DNA from: an uncultured Clostridia bacterium | GTDB taxonomy: Bacteria > Bacillota > Clostridia > Christensenellales > UBA1242 | Assembly: GCA_934747805.1 (NCBI GenBank) | Contig: CAKVHC010000003.1 | Location: forward strand, 1 to 64,000 | Reading direction: 5' to 3' | Length of the DNA: 64,000 nt | Part shown: positions 53,279-60,960 of the stretch, one piece after another | Numbering within the stretch: the stretch's first letter is position 1 | How the letters are laid out: each line of letters starts with the position of its first letter | Made by a program: the position numbers and the translations under genes | The notes under the pieces: model-generated | Seen by the model: only the letters and a program-made list of their open reading frames with translations | What the model was told of the DNA's origin: nothing | Databases searched by the model: none

Positions 53279-54265
53279 ATGCGAAACGAACTGGCGATAA
53301 AATTGGGTAGCGACGAGATCGTTATATACCAAAAAGGGCAGGGGATACTTACACGAGTGCCAGCATATGTGGCGCTCAATAAAATGGGTGTAATCAAATA
53401 TTACGGCAAAGACGCATACAAAAGCTTGAGCGTAAATAATCCAACTCTAAAGATTTGTCAGCCGATTAAGGATGGTTGCATTGTAGACCAAAACCTTGCC
53501 ATCAAACTGCTGTCCAACATTTTTGCCAGCTGCAATCTAAAGTCTAACCTTCTCAACACAATTAGTGCAGTGGTTGCCTTGCCATGTGGGCTTACAATCA
53601 ACGAACTGGAAACAGTTAATTACGTGCTCAAAATGTGTGGCGTGGATAAAATGCGTGTGGTGCAGAGTGGTGCATGCGCACGTGAGTTTGAAAACATTTG
53701 GGACAAGAAGAAATATGTCTGCGTAGTGGACATTGGAGCTAGCATAACTGATGTGTCAATTACTAGCGGTGAAGAGTTTATTGCTGGAGCCGACTTTCAA
53801 ATTGGCGGCGCAGATATGGACGAAGCAATCAAGGTGTTTGTCTATGACAACTATTTTGCCACAATCAGCACTCAGACTGCCAACGAGATAAAGTGCGACA
53901 TTGGCTCGCTATACAATCGTGATTACGCCAAGACCGAATTCAAGGGCGTGGCAGACGATGGTGGAATACGTGATGTGGAAATTACTGCTCACGAAATTCG
54001 CACTGCCGTTAGCGGCATCTATGATAAAATATTTGCACTCGTAAAAGAGGTCATCGCTGAGCAGAGCCCGAATGTCATCAACGATATTCATAACAACGGC
54101 ATTTTGTTCTGCGGTGGTGTGACCCAAATTGCTGGATTCTATGAATACGCTAAACAAAAGTTTGACAACCCAGTCATACTCAGCAAGAATCCACTTGATG
54201 CAGTGCTAATGGGCGCATCAAAAATAATAGATATCAAGGATTATCCGATTGAAATAAAATTGTAG
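53279..54265 (+). CDS. Divergent MreB/Mbl-like actin homologue
   Basis: 328 residues. Identified by 'VIYQKGQGILTRVPAYVALNK', the MreB-type 'ISAVVALPCGLTINEL', 'CVVDIGASITDVSITSG', 'GGADMDEAIKVFV' and 'LFCGGVTQIAGFYEYAKQKF'. The first phosphate loop reads 'AIKLGSDEIV', lacking the Asp of MreB's DLGTANT, and the second has DIGAS instead of DIGGG. ATP binding may be weak. Gene order (before minD, spoIVF, rplU) matches the mreB position in Bacillus, but mreC and mreD are missing. GGAG precedes the ATG. Confidence 0.8.
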   Translation: MRNELAIKLGSDEIVIYQKGQGILTRVPAYVALNKMGVIKYYGKDAYKSLSVNNPTLKICQPIKDGCIVDQNLAIKLLSNIFASCNLKSNLLNTISAVVALPCGLTINELETVNYVLKMCGVDKMRVVQSGACAREFENIWDKKKYVCVVDIGASITDVSITSGEEFIAGADFQIGGADMDEAIKVFVYDNYFATISTQTANEIKCDIGSLYNRDYAKTEFKGVADDGGIRDVEITAHEIRTAVSGIYDKIFALVKEVIAEQSPNVINDIHNNGILFCGGVTQIAGFYEYAKQKFDNPVILSKNPLDAVLMGASKIIDIKDYPIEIKL

Positions 54266-54273
54266 TATAAAAT

Positions 54274-54307
54274 AAATTCGACACCAGTTTTGTCGAATTT
54301 ATTTTTT
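54274..54307 (+). terminator. Terminator after the MreB-like gene
   Basis: 10-bp stem AAATTCGACA/TGTCGAATTT, loop CCAGTTT, T run. Confidence 0.88.
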
Positions 54308-54367
54308 TGTGTCATATATTGTTTTCTTCCGCCACAGTTTCATTACAATGATTACAAAGGAGTATTT

Positions 54368-55165
54368 ATGTGCAGAGTTATTGTTGTTACATCTGGCAAG
54401 GGTGGTGTAGGAAAAACGACGGTGACAGCCAACCTAGGACTTCACCTTGCCAAAAAGAATTTGCGAGTGTGTCTAGTGGATATGGATATCGGGCTAAACA
54501 ACTTGGACGTGGTTATGGGAATGGAGTCACGAGTTATATATAACATGCTAGATGTCATCGAAGGCAGATGTCGAATTAATCAAGCACTCGTTCAGGACGA
54601 AGAGTTTCCGCTCTTATTTTTGCTTGCCACAGGAAATGTTGCACAAAATCGAGTGATAACATTTGGTGCGATTGAACGTGTGATGAATAGTTTGAAAGAG
54701 CGTTTTGATTATATCCTGATAGATTGTCCTGCTGGCATTGATACAGGCTTTTCACGTGCAATAAGTTGTGCAGATGAAGCACTGGTGGTTACGACGCCTC
54801 ACCTTAGTGCCATGCGAGATGCGGACAAGGTCGTTTCCATTCTGTCGAGCTACGACATAACCAATATGCGTTTTGTCGTCAATCGTGCACGTGGAGATTT
54901 GATAAAAGACAAGGTGGCATTAGACGTTTACGAGATAAGTAAAACTCTTGGCATAGAGTTTGGCGGACTTATTCCAGACGATGATTCCATAACCGCACTA
55001 TTAAATGTTGGTGGCGACAAATTATCAATGAAAAATGCAAGTGCACGTGCGTTTAGTGTGCTTGCAGATAATGTGCACAATGGCACAAAAAAATTGTTTG
55101 ACTGCACATATAAATATCGTGGATTTTTGGGTGGCGTTTTATCTTACCTTAAGAAGCGTTGCTAA
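54368..55165 (+). CDS. minD: Septum-site determining ATPase MinD
   Basis: 265 residues. The deviant Walker A is 'SGKGGVGKTT' (9-18), followed by 'VDMDIGLNNLDVVMG' and 'ILIDCPAGIDTGF'. The C-terminal amphipathic membrane-targeting helix is present ('GFLGGVLSYLKKRC'). MinD recruits the division inhibitor MinC to the membrane and oscillates with MinE. AAAGGAG precedes ATG 54368; the longer in-frame reading from upstream is rejected. minE follows; minC is not adjacent. Confidence 0.95.
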   Translation: MCRVIVVTSGKGGVGKTTVTANLGLHLAKKNLRVCLVDMDIGLNNLDVVMGMESRVIYNMLDVIEGRCRINQALVQDEEFPLLFLLATGNVAQNRVITFGAIERVMNSLKERFDYILIDCPAGIDTGFSRAISCADEALVVTTPHLSAMRDADKVVSILSSYDITNMRFVVNRARGDLIKDKVALDVYEISKTLGIEFGGLIPDDDSITALLNVGGDKLSMKNASARAFSVLADNVHNGTKKLFDCTYKYRGFLGGVLSYLKKRC

Positions 55166-55288
55166 TTAATGCCAAATTAAAAATAAATTAATTTTTTACA
55201 AGTTAAATTATAAAGAATATTTGTTTTTAAAAAAATATTAATAAAAATATTAAAATTAATGTAAAAATGCCATATTTTTTGGAGATTT

Positions 55289-55525
55289 ATGAGAAAAAAT
55301 GCAAATATTAGGCTAGAAAAAGTAATTGCGAACGATAAATGCACAAATGTAAATTTGATGAATGAATTAATTAAAAGCGATATTTATTATTTATTAATTA
55401 ATTATTTTGAGATTAATTTTGAAGATATTAATTTGCAAATTGATGCATCAGAAAATAAATTCAATATATCTCTGAATGCAACTGCCGTGCGAACCAAATT
55501 TCCGCATCAAAGATTATCATCATAA
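55289..55525 (+). CDS. minE: Cell division topological specificity factor MinE
   Basis: 78 residues. The pattern fits MinE: 'ANIRLEKVIANDKCT' (A..RL...I..D), 'LIKSDIYYLLINYFEINFED' (K.DI...I..Y..I) and 'LQIDASENKFNISLNA'. MinE drives MinD off the membrane and sets pole-to-pole oscillation. The codons are much more A+T-rich than in minD and a 120-bp A+T-rich gap separates the two. TTGGAG lies before the ATG. Bacillus lacks minE, many Clostridia have it. Confidence 0.8.
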   Translation: MRKNANIRLEKVIANDKCTNVNLMNELIKSDIYYLLINYFEINFEDINLQIDASENKFNISLNATAVRTKFPHQRLSS

Positions 55526-55552
55526 TCATATCTCTGTCGCATATTTTATAGT

Positions 55553-56221
55553 ATGGACAGACTATTGCTTACCTACACCGAGCCCAAACTTTTGACCTTT
55601 CCGGAAAGGAAGTTCAAAACGGTATGGTGGAAAAAGGTTTTAAATTGGATATATTCAACAGTGACCGGTGTAGTTGCTGTACTTGTTGGGCTGTGTGTTA
55701 TTGACTCAATCGACACTCCGCTGACTAACGGCATGATGACGGGCGTGTATGCGGTGGTAGATTTTTTTGCGCCAGACTTGGAGCTTTTTGATGACTCAAC
55801 CAAGTTGGGATTTGTGAGCAAAATGTTTCAAACCGACTACCGCTATATTTCTGAAACTGGAAAGGTCTACCATATTATCGATAGTGATGCACCGAAGTGC
55901 GAAAATGGCGTGTTGATTTACACCACCGAAGGCGCAGGCAAAATATTTGCCCCTGCTGACAGCATTGTAAAAAGTGTGGACTTTGTAGACGATGAGCAAA
56001 TCGTCGCACTAGACATTGGCGGCAAAATAGTCGTTAAAATTGAAAGCAAACTCGTTTTCGGAGTGTCAGAAGGTCAATACATTAGCGCCAACAGTATGAT
56101 AGGCGCATATGCAGGCAGTCAGACGATTAAGGTGTCGTTCTATGATGATGGCGAGCTGATTATAGATCCATTAACGTGCGAAAAGCTGGTGTGGGACAAT
56201 GAGCAAAATATCGAAAAGTAA
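55553..56221 (+). CDS. spoIVFA: SpoIVFA-like membrane regulator with LytM-like domain
   Basis: 222 residues: one membrane helix (about 36-56) and an extracytoplasmic M23/LytM-like domain (about 110-200, 'GVLIYTTEGAGKIFAPADSIVKSVD', key pattern 'GK.ieAP..G.V..v'). The zinc residues of true M23 peptidases are not visible, as in SpoIVFA. SpoIVFA holds and regulates the SpoIVFB protease in the outer forespore membrane. It overlaps spoIVFB by 23 bp. No Shine-Dalgarno precedes the ATG. Confidence 0.82.
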   Translation: MDRLLLTYTEPKLLTFPERKFKTVWWKKVLNWIYSTVTGVVAVLVGLCVIDSIDTPLTNGMMTGVYAVVDFFAPDLELFDDSTKLGFVSKMFQTDYRYISETGKVYHIIDSDAPKCENGVLIYTTEGAGKIFAPADSIVKSVDFVDDEQIVALDIGGKIVVKIESKLVFGVSEGQYISANSMIGAYAGSQTIKVSFYDDGELIIDPLTCEKLVWDNEQNIEK

Positions 56222-57020
56222 CTTTGTCATCAAACTTAGTTTTTGGTTGGTGATGTTGGCATGTGTCCTAATGGGACAGACGGCGTTAATTCTAAACTAC
56301 ATTTGCGCATTAATACTCCATGAGTTTGGTCACCTTATAGCCATTAAAAAATGCGGATACTCCGTTCGCTCATTCACGCTATCAATGGCAGGTGCAAGGC
56401 TCGACCTTAACGATAGCATTATGGCTCACGACGAGTTTGAAGTGGCGGTCGCAGGACCAGCCATCAACATCATCCTCGCATTGTTGTGCATAGCGTTTTG
56501 GTGGTTAGTTCCAGAAAGTTATTTTTTCACAGCCGACTTTGCTTTTGTCAATCTCGTGCTTGCCGGATTTAATCTGTTGCCAATTTGTTCGCTAGATGGC
56601 GAAAAAATATTCGATAGTATTTTAATGAATAAATATTCAAAAAATAAAAAACGTCGAATAAAAACCGTAATTTCAAGCATTTTTTCACTATTTTTTGTAA
56701 TATTTTTCATAATTTCATTATTTTTTACTCCAAATTTCTATTTTTTAGTGTTTTCTATATTCTTTTTTATCTCAATTTTTAAAAATAAAAATAACGAAAA
56801 CGTTTTTTTGAAATTGAAGCCAAAACAAAATGTAAAGCCGCAAAAAATGAATGTAATATATCTGCCAGACGACACGACGCTTTTGCAAGCCTTGAAATTT
56901 ATGTCGCCCAAATACGTGACAATGTTTTACATAGACAGCCGACTTGTCGCCGAAGATAAAATTGTTCGCTTGCTGGCTCAAGGTGAAAGTCCATCCACTC
57001 GAATTGTGGATTGTATGTAA
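56199..57020 (+). CDS. spoIVFB: Intramembrane metalloprotease SpoIVFB (M50)
   Basis: 273 residues. The zinc motif HEFGH is at 41-45 within a membrane helix ('ALILHEFGHLIAIKKCG'), and the third ligand is the Asp of 'NLLPICSLDGEKIF'. About six membrane helices are followed by a C-terminal CBS-like domain (about 205-273). SpoIVFB cleaves the pro-sequence of sigma-K in the mother cell; a pro-sigma-K gene lies at 60961-61662 in this window. It overlaps spoIVFA, as in Bacillus. Confidence 0.9.
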   Translation: MSKISKSNFVIKLSFWLVMLACVLMGQTALILNYICALILHEFGHLIAIKKCGYSVRSFTLSMAGARLDLNDSIMAHDEFEVAVAGPAINIILALLCIAFWWLVPESYFFTADFAFVNLVLAGFNLLPICSLDGEKIFDSILMNKYSKNKKRRIKTVISSIFSLFFVIFFIISLFFTPNFYFLVFSIFFFISIFKNKNNENVFLKLKPKQNVKPQKMNVIYLPDDTTLLQALKFMSPKYVTMFYIDSRLVAEDKIVRLLAQGESPSTRIVDCM

Positions 57021-57097
57021 ATTTGAGCGAAGACAAAAAGGATGTTATTACTTCATTGACTGGCTGCCGTTATCCAATGTGCTAACATATGCAGCGC

Positions 57098-57125
57098 AAA
57101 AACACCACGACGGTGTTTTTTTTTG
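57098..57125 (+). terminator. Terminator after spoIVFB
   Basis: Stem AAAACACC/GGTGTTTT, loop ACGAC, long T run. The rest of 57021-57267 shows no gene. Confidence 0.88.
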
Positions 57126-57267
57126 TATGCTGTAGATAGTTCAATGATGTTTTTTTCCGCATTAATTATATCTGCACCGCCATGTATTTAACTGAGTAAT
57201 TAGTGCGGTCCTTACTGTAATGAATGGATGAACGCAATATATTTTGTTGCATTTTCACCAAAAATTA

Positions 57268-57296
57268 TTGACACAATTCGCCAAGTTTGTTATACT
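57268..57296 (+). promoter_or_regulatory. Promoter of rplU-prp-rpmA
   Basis: TTGACA (57268-57273), 17-bp spacer, TATACT (57291-57296). Confidence 0.85.
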
Positions 57297-57302
57297 AGGC
57301 CT

Positions 57303-57378
57303 AGTACCGTTTTAGTAAGGTAGTGAAAGAAGGGCATGCACCCCACCTGATAAGCGAGTCTTTATAGGAGGTTAAACT
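57303..57378 (+). promoter_or_regulatory. L21 ribosomal protein leader (putative)
   Basis: The 5' leader of rplU contains short hairpins TACC/GGTA and GGG-CATGCA-CCC, then 'CACCCCACCTGATAAGCGAG' shortly before the AGGAGG ribosome site. Position and the 'GCACCCCACCTGAT' block agree with the L21 leader known in Firmicutes, by which L21 or a related ligand controls the operon. Assignment is by memory of the motif. Confidence 0.6.
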
Positions 57379-57684
57379 ATGTACGCATACATTTCACTTT
57401 GTGGCAAGCAGTACAAAGCGGAAGTAGGTCAAGTGTTGACTGTTGAGAAACTTAACGTTCCAGCAGGCGAGACTATCACTGCAGACGTTTTGATGACTGT
57501 GGATGGCGACAAAACTGTCGTTGGCACACCTGTAATTGCAGGAGTTAGTGCAAAAGCAAAAGTGTTGGGCGACGTTAAAGGCAAGAAAATTGTAGTTTTC
57601 AAATACAAAGCCAAAAAGAATGAACGTAAAAAGCAAGGTCATCGTCAACCATACACTCAAATCAAGATTGAAAGCATTGGTTAA
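57379..57684 (+). CDS. rplU: 50S ribosomal protein L21
   Basis: 101 residues: 'MYAYISLCGKQYKAEVGQVLTVEKL' and 'VVFKYKAKKNERKKQGHRQPYTQIKI' are diagnostic (the C-terminal K-K-N-x-R-x-K-x-G-H-R-Q-x-Y). It binds 23S rRNA. AGGAGG is at ideal spacing. First gene of the conserved rplU-prp-rpmA operon. Confidence 0.98.
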   Translation: MYAYISLCGKQYKAEVGQVLTVEKLNVPAGETITADVLMTVDGDKTVVGTPVIAGVSAKAKVLGDVKGKKIVVFKYKAKKNERKKQGHRQPYTQIKIESIG

Positions 57685-57686
57685 TT

Positions 57687-57995
57687 ATGATTAGAGTATT
57701 GATAACACGAAAAGGTGAATCCATTGTCCGTGCGGAAGTGAAAGGACATGCCAACTATGCCGAATATGGCAAAGACATCGTTTGCAGTGGCGTGAGCGCC
57801 ATTGTACAGACTGCTGGGCTTAGCGCAGAGCCACTTGGTGCTAGCGTGAGTCAGAGCGATGGGCATTATATCATTGACGTGGGCGAAAGTGATTGCCACG
57901 ACATGCAAGTGTTATTGAAAGCAATGGAAAAGGGTGTTAAGGCAATAGCCGACAACTACCCAAAGAATATTAAGATGGAGGAGAAGGTTTTATGA
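57687..57995 (+). CDS. prp: Ribosomal-processing cysteine protease Prp
   Basis: 102 residues (YsxB family). The catalytic pair is His21 in '[14 protein letters not shown]' and Cys33 in '[13 protein letters not shown]', equivalent to His22/Cys34 of the characterised Staphylococcus enzyme. Prp removes the N-terminal extension of L27, and the downstream rpmA encodes exactly such an extension. It begins two bases after the rplU stop, with coupled translation; its stop overlaps the rpmA ATG. Confidence 0.95.
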   Translation: MIRVLITRKGESIVRAEVKGHANYAEYGKDIVCSGVSAIVQTAGLSAEPLGASVSQSDGHYIIDVGESDCHDMQVLLKAMEKGVKAIADNYPKNIKMEEKVL

Positions 57996-58276
57996 TGACT
58001 ATTTTTAATTTGCAACTTTTCGCACACAAGAAAGGTGGCGGTAGCACTAGAAACGGTCGTGATAGTAATAGCAAACGCCTTGGCGTTAAGCGTGGTGACG
58101 GTCAATTCGTATTGGCTGGCAACATTCTAGTTCGTCAAAAAGGCACAAAGATGCATCCAGGTCAAAACGTTGGCTGTGGTAAAGATTACACTTTGTTCGC
58201 TACTGCTGACGGCGTTGTAAAGTTTGGTAAAGATAGCAGAGGTCGCAAGATTGTTTCTATCGTACCTAAGATTTAG
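57992..58276 (+). CDS. rpmA: 50S ribosomal protein L27 with cleavable N-terminal extension
   Basis: 94 residues. '[18 protein letters not shown]' has the Firmicutes extension ending in the Prp recognition pattern ([10 protein letters not shown]), so mature L27 should begin at Ala. '[19 protein letters not shown]' and '[18 protein letters not shown]' are diagnostic. GGAGGAG precedes tandem ATGs at 57992/57995. Unlike Bacillus, obg does not follow. Confidence 0.98.
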   Translation: MMTIFNLQLFAHKKGGGSTRNGRDSNSKRLGVKRGDGQFVLAGNILVRQKGTKMHPGQNVGCGKDYTLFATADGVVKFGKDSRGRKIVSIVPKI

Positions 58277-58285
58277 TGAAAAAAA

Positions 58286-58314
58286 TAAAAACATCTCGGT
58301 TGAGATGTTTTTTT
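58286..58314 (+). terminator. Terminator after rpmA
   Basis: Stem AAAAACATCTC/GAGATGTTTTT, loop GGTT, T run. Confidence 0.92.
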
Positions 58315-58463
58315 TGTTGTGTACTGAATGGGAACTAATGTTACGTTTGGAGTTTAATAGAAGAATAGACTGTTGTAACGACATAACTTGTGGATATGAG
58401 TGTAGTCAGTGCAGACCTACAGTTTTAACTATGGTTCGAATGCTAGTCTTGATTGTGGTCATT

Positions 58464-59174
58464 TTAAAAAATATTCTCAGCGCTGTAGCCACGTCCTTCA
58501 AGTATTTCACGGAGCTTTTTGTGGCAAGAGGTCAATGCTCTTGAAACTGCACTCTGCGATAAGTTTAACTTCTTGGCAATATCTTGCTGGTTATACATCT
58601 TGCCATTGCCTAAGCCATAATAAAGAGATAATACTTTGTATTCTGTCTTGTTTTTGTCTAGTGAACTGAGCGCATACTGCAATGCACGCATATTGTCTGC
58701 TGAGTATAGGTGTTCGATATTAATGTCTTCATCTCTGGAAATGACTTCATTGTATTCACCATCGCTGCCATCTTCAAAATCTCTAGGTGTGTCATTTATG
58801 GAATAAGTGTTTGTTGTATGTCGTCGATTGGCTCTGATGTTTCCCACAAGAGCTCGTGGCAAAGAGGTGTGTAATAAGGTGGAAAGTGAGTTGGATTCTC
58901 TGTTAAAATCGAATTTGTCAATTACTCGCATGCAGCAAAGTGCACACAATTGCACTGCCTCGTCAAATGACATGGAGTTGGAAAATTGGTGCGCGAGTTT
59001 GAAATATAAATCCATATATCTAACAACTAAATAGTTTCGTGCAGCATAGTCGCCTTCCAAACGATATCTTTTTATAAGTTGAACGTCAGTAAGTTGTGCG
59101 TATTCCGCACTCTTTTCTCGAGATATGCTGACTGGGATATTCCTGAAATGATTTTTATGTTTTGAGTTGGCCAT
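58464..59174 (-). CDS. Divergent sigma-70-family factor (tandem copy 3)
   Basis: 236 residues. Region 2-like: 'LIKRYRLEGDYAARNYLVVRYMDLYFKLAHQF', 'FDEAVQLCALCCMRVIDKFDF' and a diverged 2.3/2.4 'LSTLLHTSLPRALVGNIRANRR'. Region 4: 'LDKNKTEYKVLSLYYGLGN' and HTH 'NQQDIAKKLNLSQSAVSRALTSCHKKL'. The end is 'GYSAENIF', matching the tails of the two upstream copies. ATG 59174 is supported by GGAAGG; the frame extends upstream without support. It has its own promoter. Target genes unknown. Confidence 0.82.
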   Translation of the reverse strand: MANSKHKNHFRNIPVSISREKSAEYAQLTDVQLIKRYRLEGDYAARNYLVVRYMDLYFKLAHQFSNSMSFDEAVQLCALCCMRVIDKFDFNRESNSLSTLLHTSLPRALVGNIRANRRHTTNTYSINDTPRDFEDGSDGEYNEVISRDEDINIEHLYSADNMRALQYALSSLDKNKTEYKVLSLYYGLGNGKMYNQQDIAKKLNLSQSAVSRALTSCHKKLREILEGRGYSAENIF

Positions 59175-59199
59175 CGTTACACCCTTCCTTTGTGAATAC

Positions 59200-59227
59200 A
59201 TTATATCATAAAAGAACAAATGTGCAA
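59200..59227 (-). promoter_or_regulatory. Promoter of sigma copy 3
   Basis: Minus strand: TTGCAC (59227-59222), 16-bp spacer, TATAAT (59205-59200). A sigma-A-type signal, so this factor may be made in vegetative cells. Confidence 0.7.
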
Positions 59228-59377
59228 GTGTGAATTACGATTATTAACAAACGTTTCGTGATTAAATATAAAAAAATAAGCAAAATTCTCATTTTTACAT
59301 TAAAAATTGACGTAAATTTAATAAATTACGCTTTATTTTTTAATTTTTTTGTTTTTATATTTTTCTAAAGAATATTG

Positions 59378-60031
59378 TTACAACACGTTTTCTGCAGTCA
59401 GCCCCATTTTTTTGAAACGCTTTCTTATTTTTCCACGCATGTTGTACATGATTTGTTTGACTGCCGATAAGGATAAGTGTAACTCACGAGCAATTTGTGT
59501 AGCAGATTTTGGCTCTTTGCCGTCCAAACCATAGAACCTAACAAATACTTTAAAGTCACGATCAGATGATGTTTCCTTTGCAATACTTATCGCCAACTTG
59601 GTGTAATGTAATATACATTTTTTAAACAAGTTCCCTTCCACACTTTCGCCACTGTCTAGAATGCGTTCATATTGCAATTTGTTGTCATCCGTTCTGTCGC
59701 CAAGCATTGTCTGAAGGGAAGACTCTTTTTCATATTTTTTGTTGGTGCGGAGGATTTCGATAAGTTTGCGTCGCATGATTACGCATGCATAGGTAGAGAA
59801 CTTTGCTGTGGAATTGTATGTTTCGATAGCTCGAATCATTGAAAGTACACAAATATTCACAGCTTCGTTATGTTCGAAACTAGCTGAGAACTCATGGGCA
59901 ATTTGGTGGCATAAACCTAAGTTTTTTTCCAGCAAAATATTACGACATTCAATGTCGCCATTCTGTGCTTTTTCAAACAATGTTTTATCATCCAATATTG
60001 CTGTTTTAATCAGCGAGTTATCCGTTATCAT
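59378..60031 (-). CDS. Divergent sigma-70-family factor (tandem copy 2)
   Basis: 217 residues. 'LFEKAQNGDIECRNILLEKNLGLCHQIAHEF' is region 1.2/2.1-like, 'HNEAVNICVLSMIRAIETYN' and 'FSTYACVIMRRKLIEILR' cover region 2.2-2.4, and 'RDFKVFVRFYGLDGKEPKSATQIARELHLSLSAVKQIM' region 4 (quoted by its key parts F.RFYGL and HTH). The tail is 'GLTAENVL'. It starts two bases after the copy 1 stop (TAATTATG), so the two are co-translated. It is closer to sigma-K than copy 3. Confidence 0.85.
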   Translation of the reverse strand: MITDNSLIKTAILDDKTLFEKAQNGDIECRNILLEKNLGLCHQIAHEFSASFEHNEAVNICVLSMIRAIETYNSTAKFSTYACVIMRRKLIEILRTNKKYEKESSLQTMLGDRTDDNKLQYERILDSGESVEGNLFKKCILHYTKLAISIAKETSSDRDFKVFVRFYGLDGKEPKSATQIARELHLSLSAVKQIMYNMRGKIRKRFKKMGLTAENVL

Positions 60032-60033
60032 AA

Positions 60034-60690
60034 TTATACCAATAAGTTTTCTGAACTATAGTTGTGCCTAATCAAAATTTCTTTAGCTTTTTCAGAGCAT
60101 TCCATCAAAATCCTTGCCACATACGAACGGCTAAATCCGATAATCTCGGCGATTTCTCGCTCGCAATGTGGTTTGTTGCCTTCCAGTCCAAACCGCAAAA
60201 CAAATGCCTTGTAATCTCTTTCTTTCAATTCTGTTTTGAGTTCGGAAAGTATCATCCTTATAACTCGATGGTGTTCACGCTCGGTCAGACAATCTTCAAA
60301 TGCCATTTCTTCTGCCAAGACATCTTTTATGGTCAAGTGTTCAAATTGCTGAGTTTTCATTTTCTCTTCATAAGATACAGTTTGGATACGTTTTCGCTGT
60401 TTTCTCATTTCAAACAATATTTCGTTGTCCATACAACTAGTAGCATATGTTGTAAATTTATAACCCATATCAACTTTAAATGTGCGGACAGCCTTGATAA
60501 GTGCCAGAGCACACATACTAACTGCCTCTTCGTGTGGATAGGCGTTTGAATATTTGTTTGCGATAAGGTGGCACAAATTGTAGTGTTTCATCACAAGAAT
60601 ATTTTGAGCTTTTACATCGCCATTTTGAGCAGCTCTGAATAAGTCTGCATCTTCCGTGATTACCTGCTTTATTAATGATGTCTTTGCCAA
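60034..60690 (-). CDS. Divergent sigma-70-family factor (tandem copy 1)
   Basis: 218 residues from TTG 60690 (GGAG ten bases upstream), giving 'LAKTSLIKQVITEDADLFRAAQNGD', which aligns end to end with the N-terminus of copy 2 (MITDNSLIKTAILDDKTLFEKAQNGD, matching at SLIK and AQNGD). 'HEEAVSMCALALIKAVRTF', 'FTTYATSCMDNEILFEMRKQRKR', 'YKAFVLRFGLEGNKPHCEREIAEIIGF' and HTH 'SRSYVARILMECSEKAKEIL' follow, with tail 'NYSSENLLV'. It is the most sigma-K-like of the three and lies after sigK on the same strand. Confidence 0.83.
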   Translation of the reverse strand: MAKTSLIKQVITEDADLFRAAQNGDVKAQNILVMKHYNLCHLIANKYSNAYPHEEAVSMCALALIKAVRTFKVDMGYKFTTYATSCMDNEILFEMRKQRKRIQTVSYEEKMKTQQFEHLTIKDVLAEEMAFEDCLTEREHHRVIRMILSELKTELKERDYKAFVLRFGLEGNKPHCEREIAEIIGFSRSYVARILMECSEKAKEILIRHNYSSENLLV

Positions 60691-60960
60691 TTTTTTGATG
60701 CTCCTTATATATAATTGTAAAATATATTGCAAAAATATTTATGGGATATTTTGTCAAATAATAATATTTTCTGTCTAATTAATTTTTTAAAAATTTTGCA
60801 AATAAAAATTTAAATAAATTAAAATTTTTCACATATAAAAATATTTGTCAAAAATTAAATAAAAAACACGTAAATATGCTATAAAAACCGATATTTTGTA
60901 AAAAATTGCATTTAAAATTGTATTTTTATTAAAAATTAAATTAAAAAATAAATTATTTTT

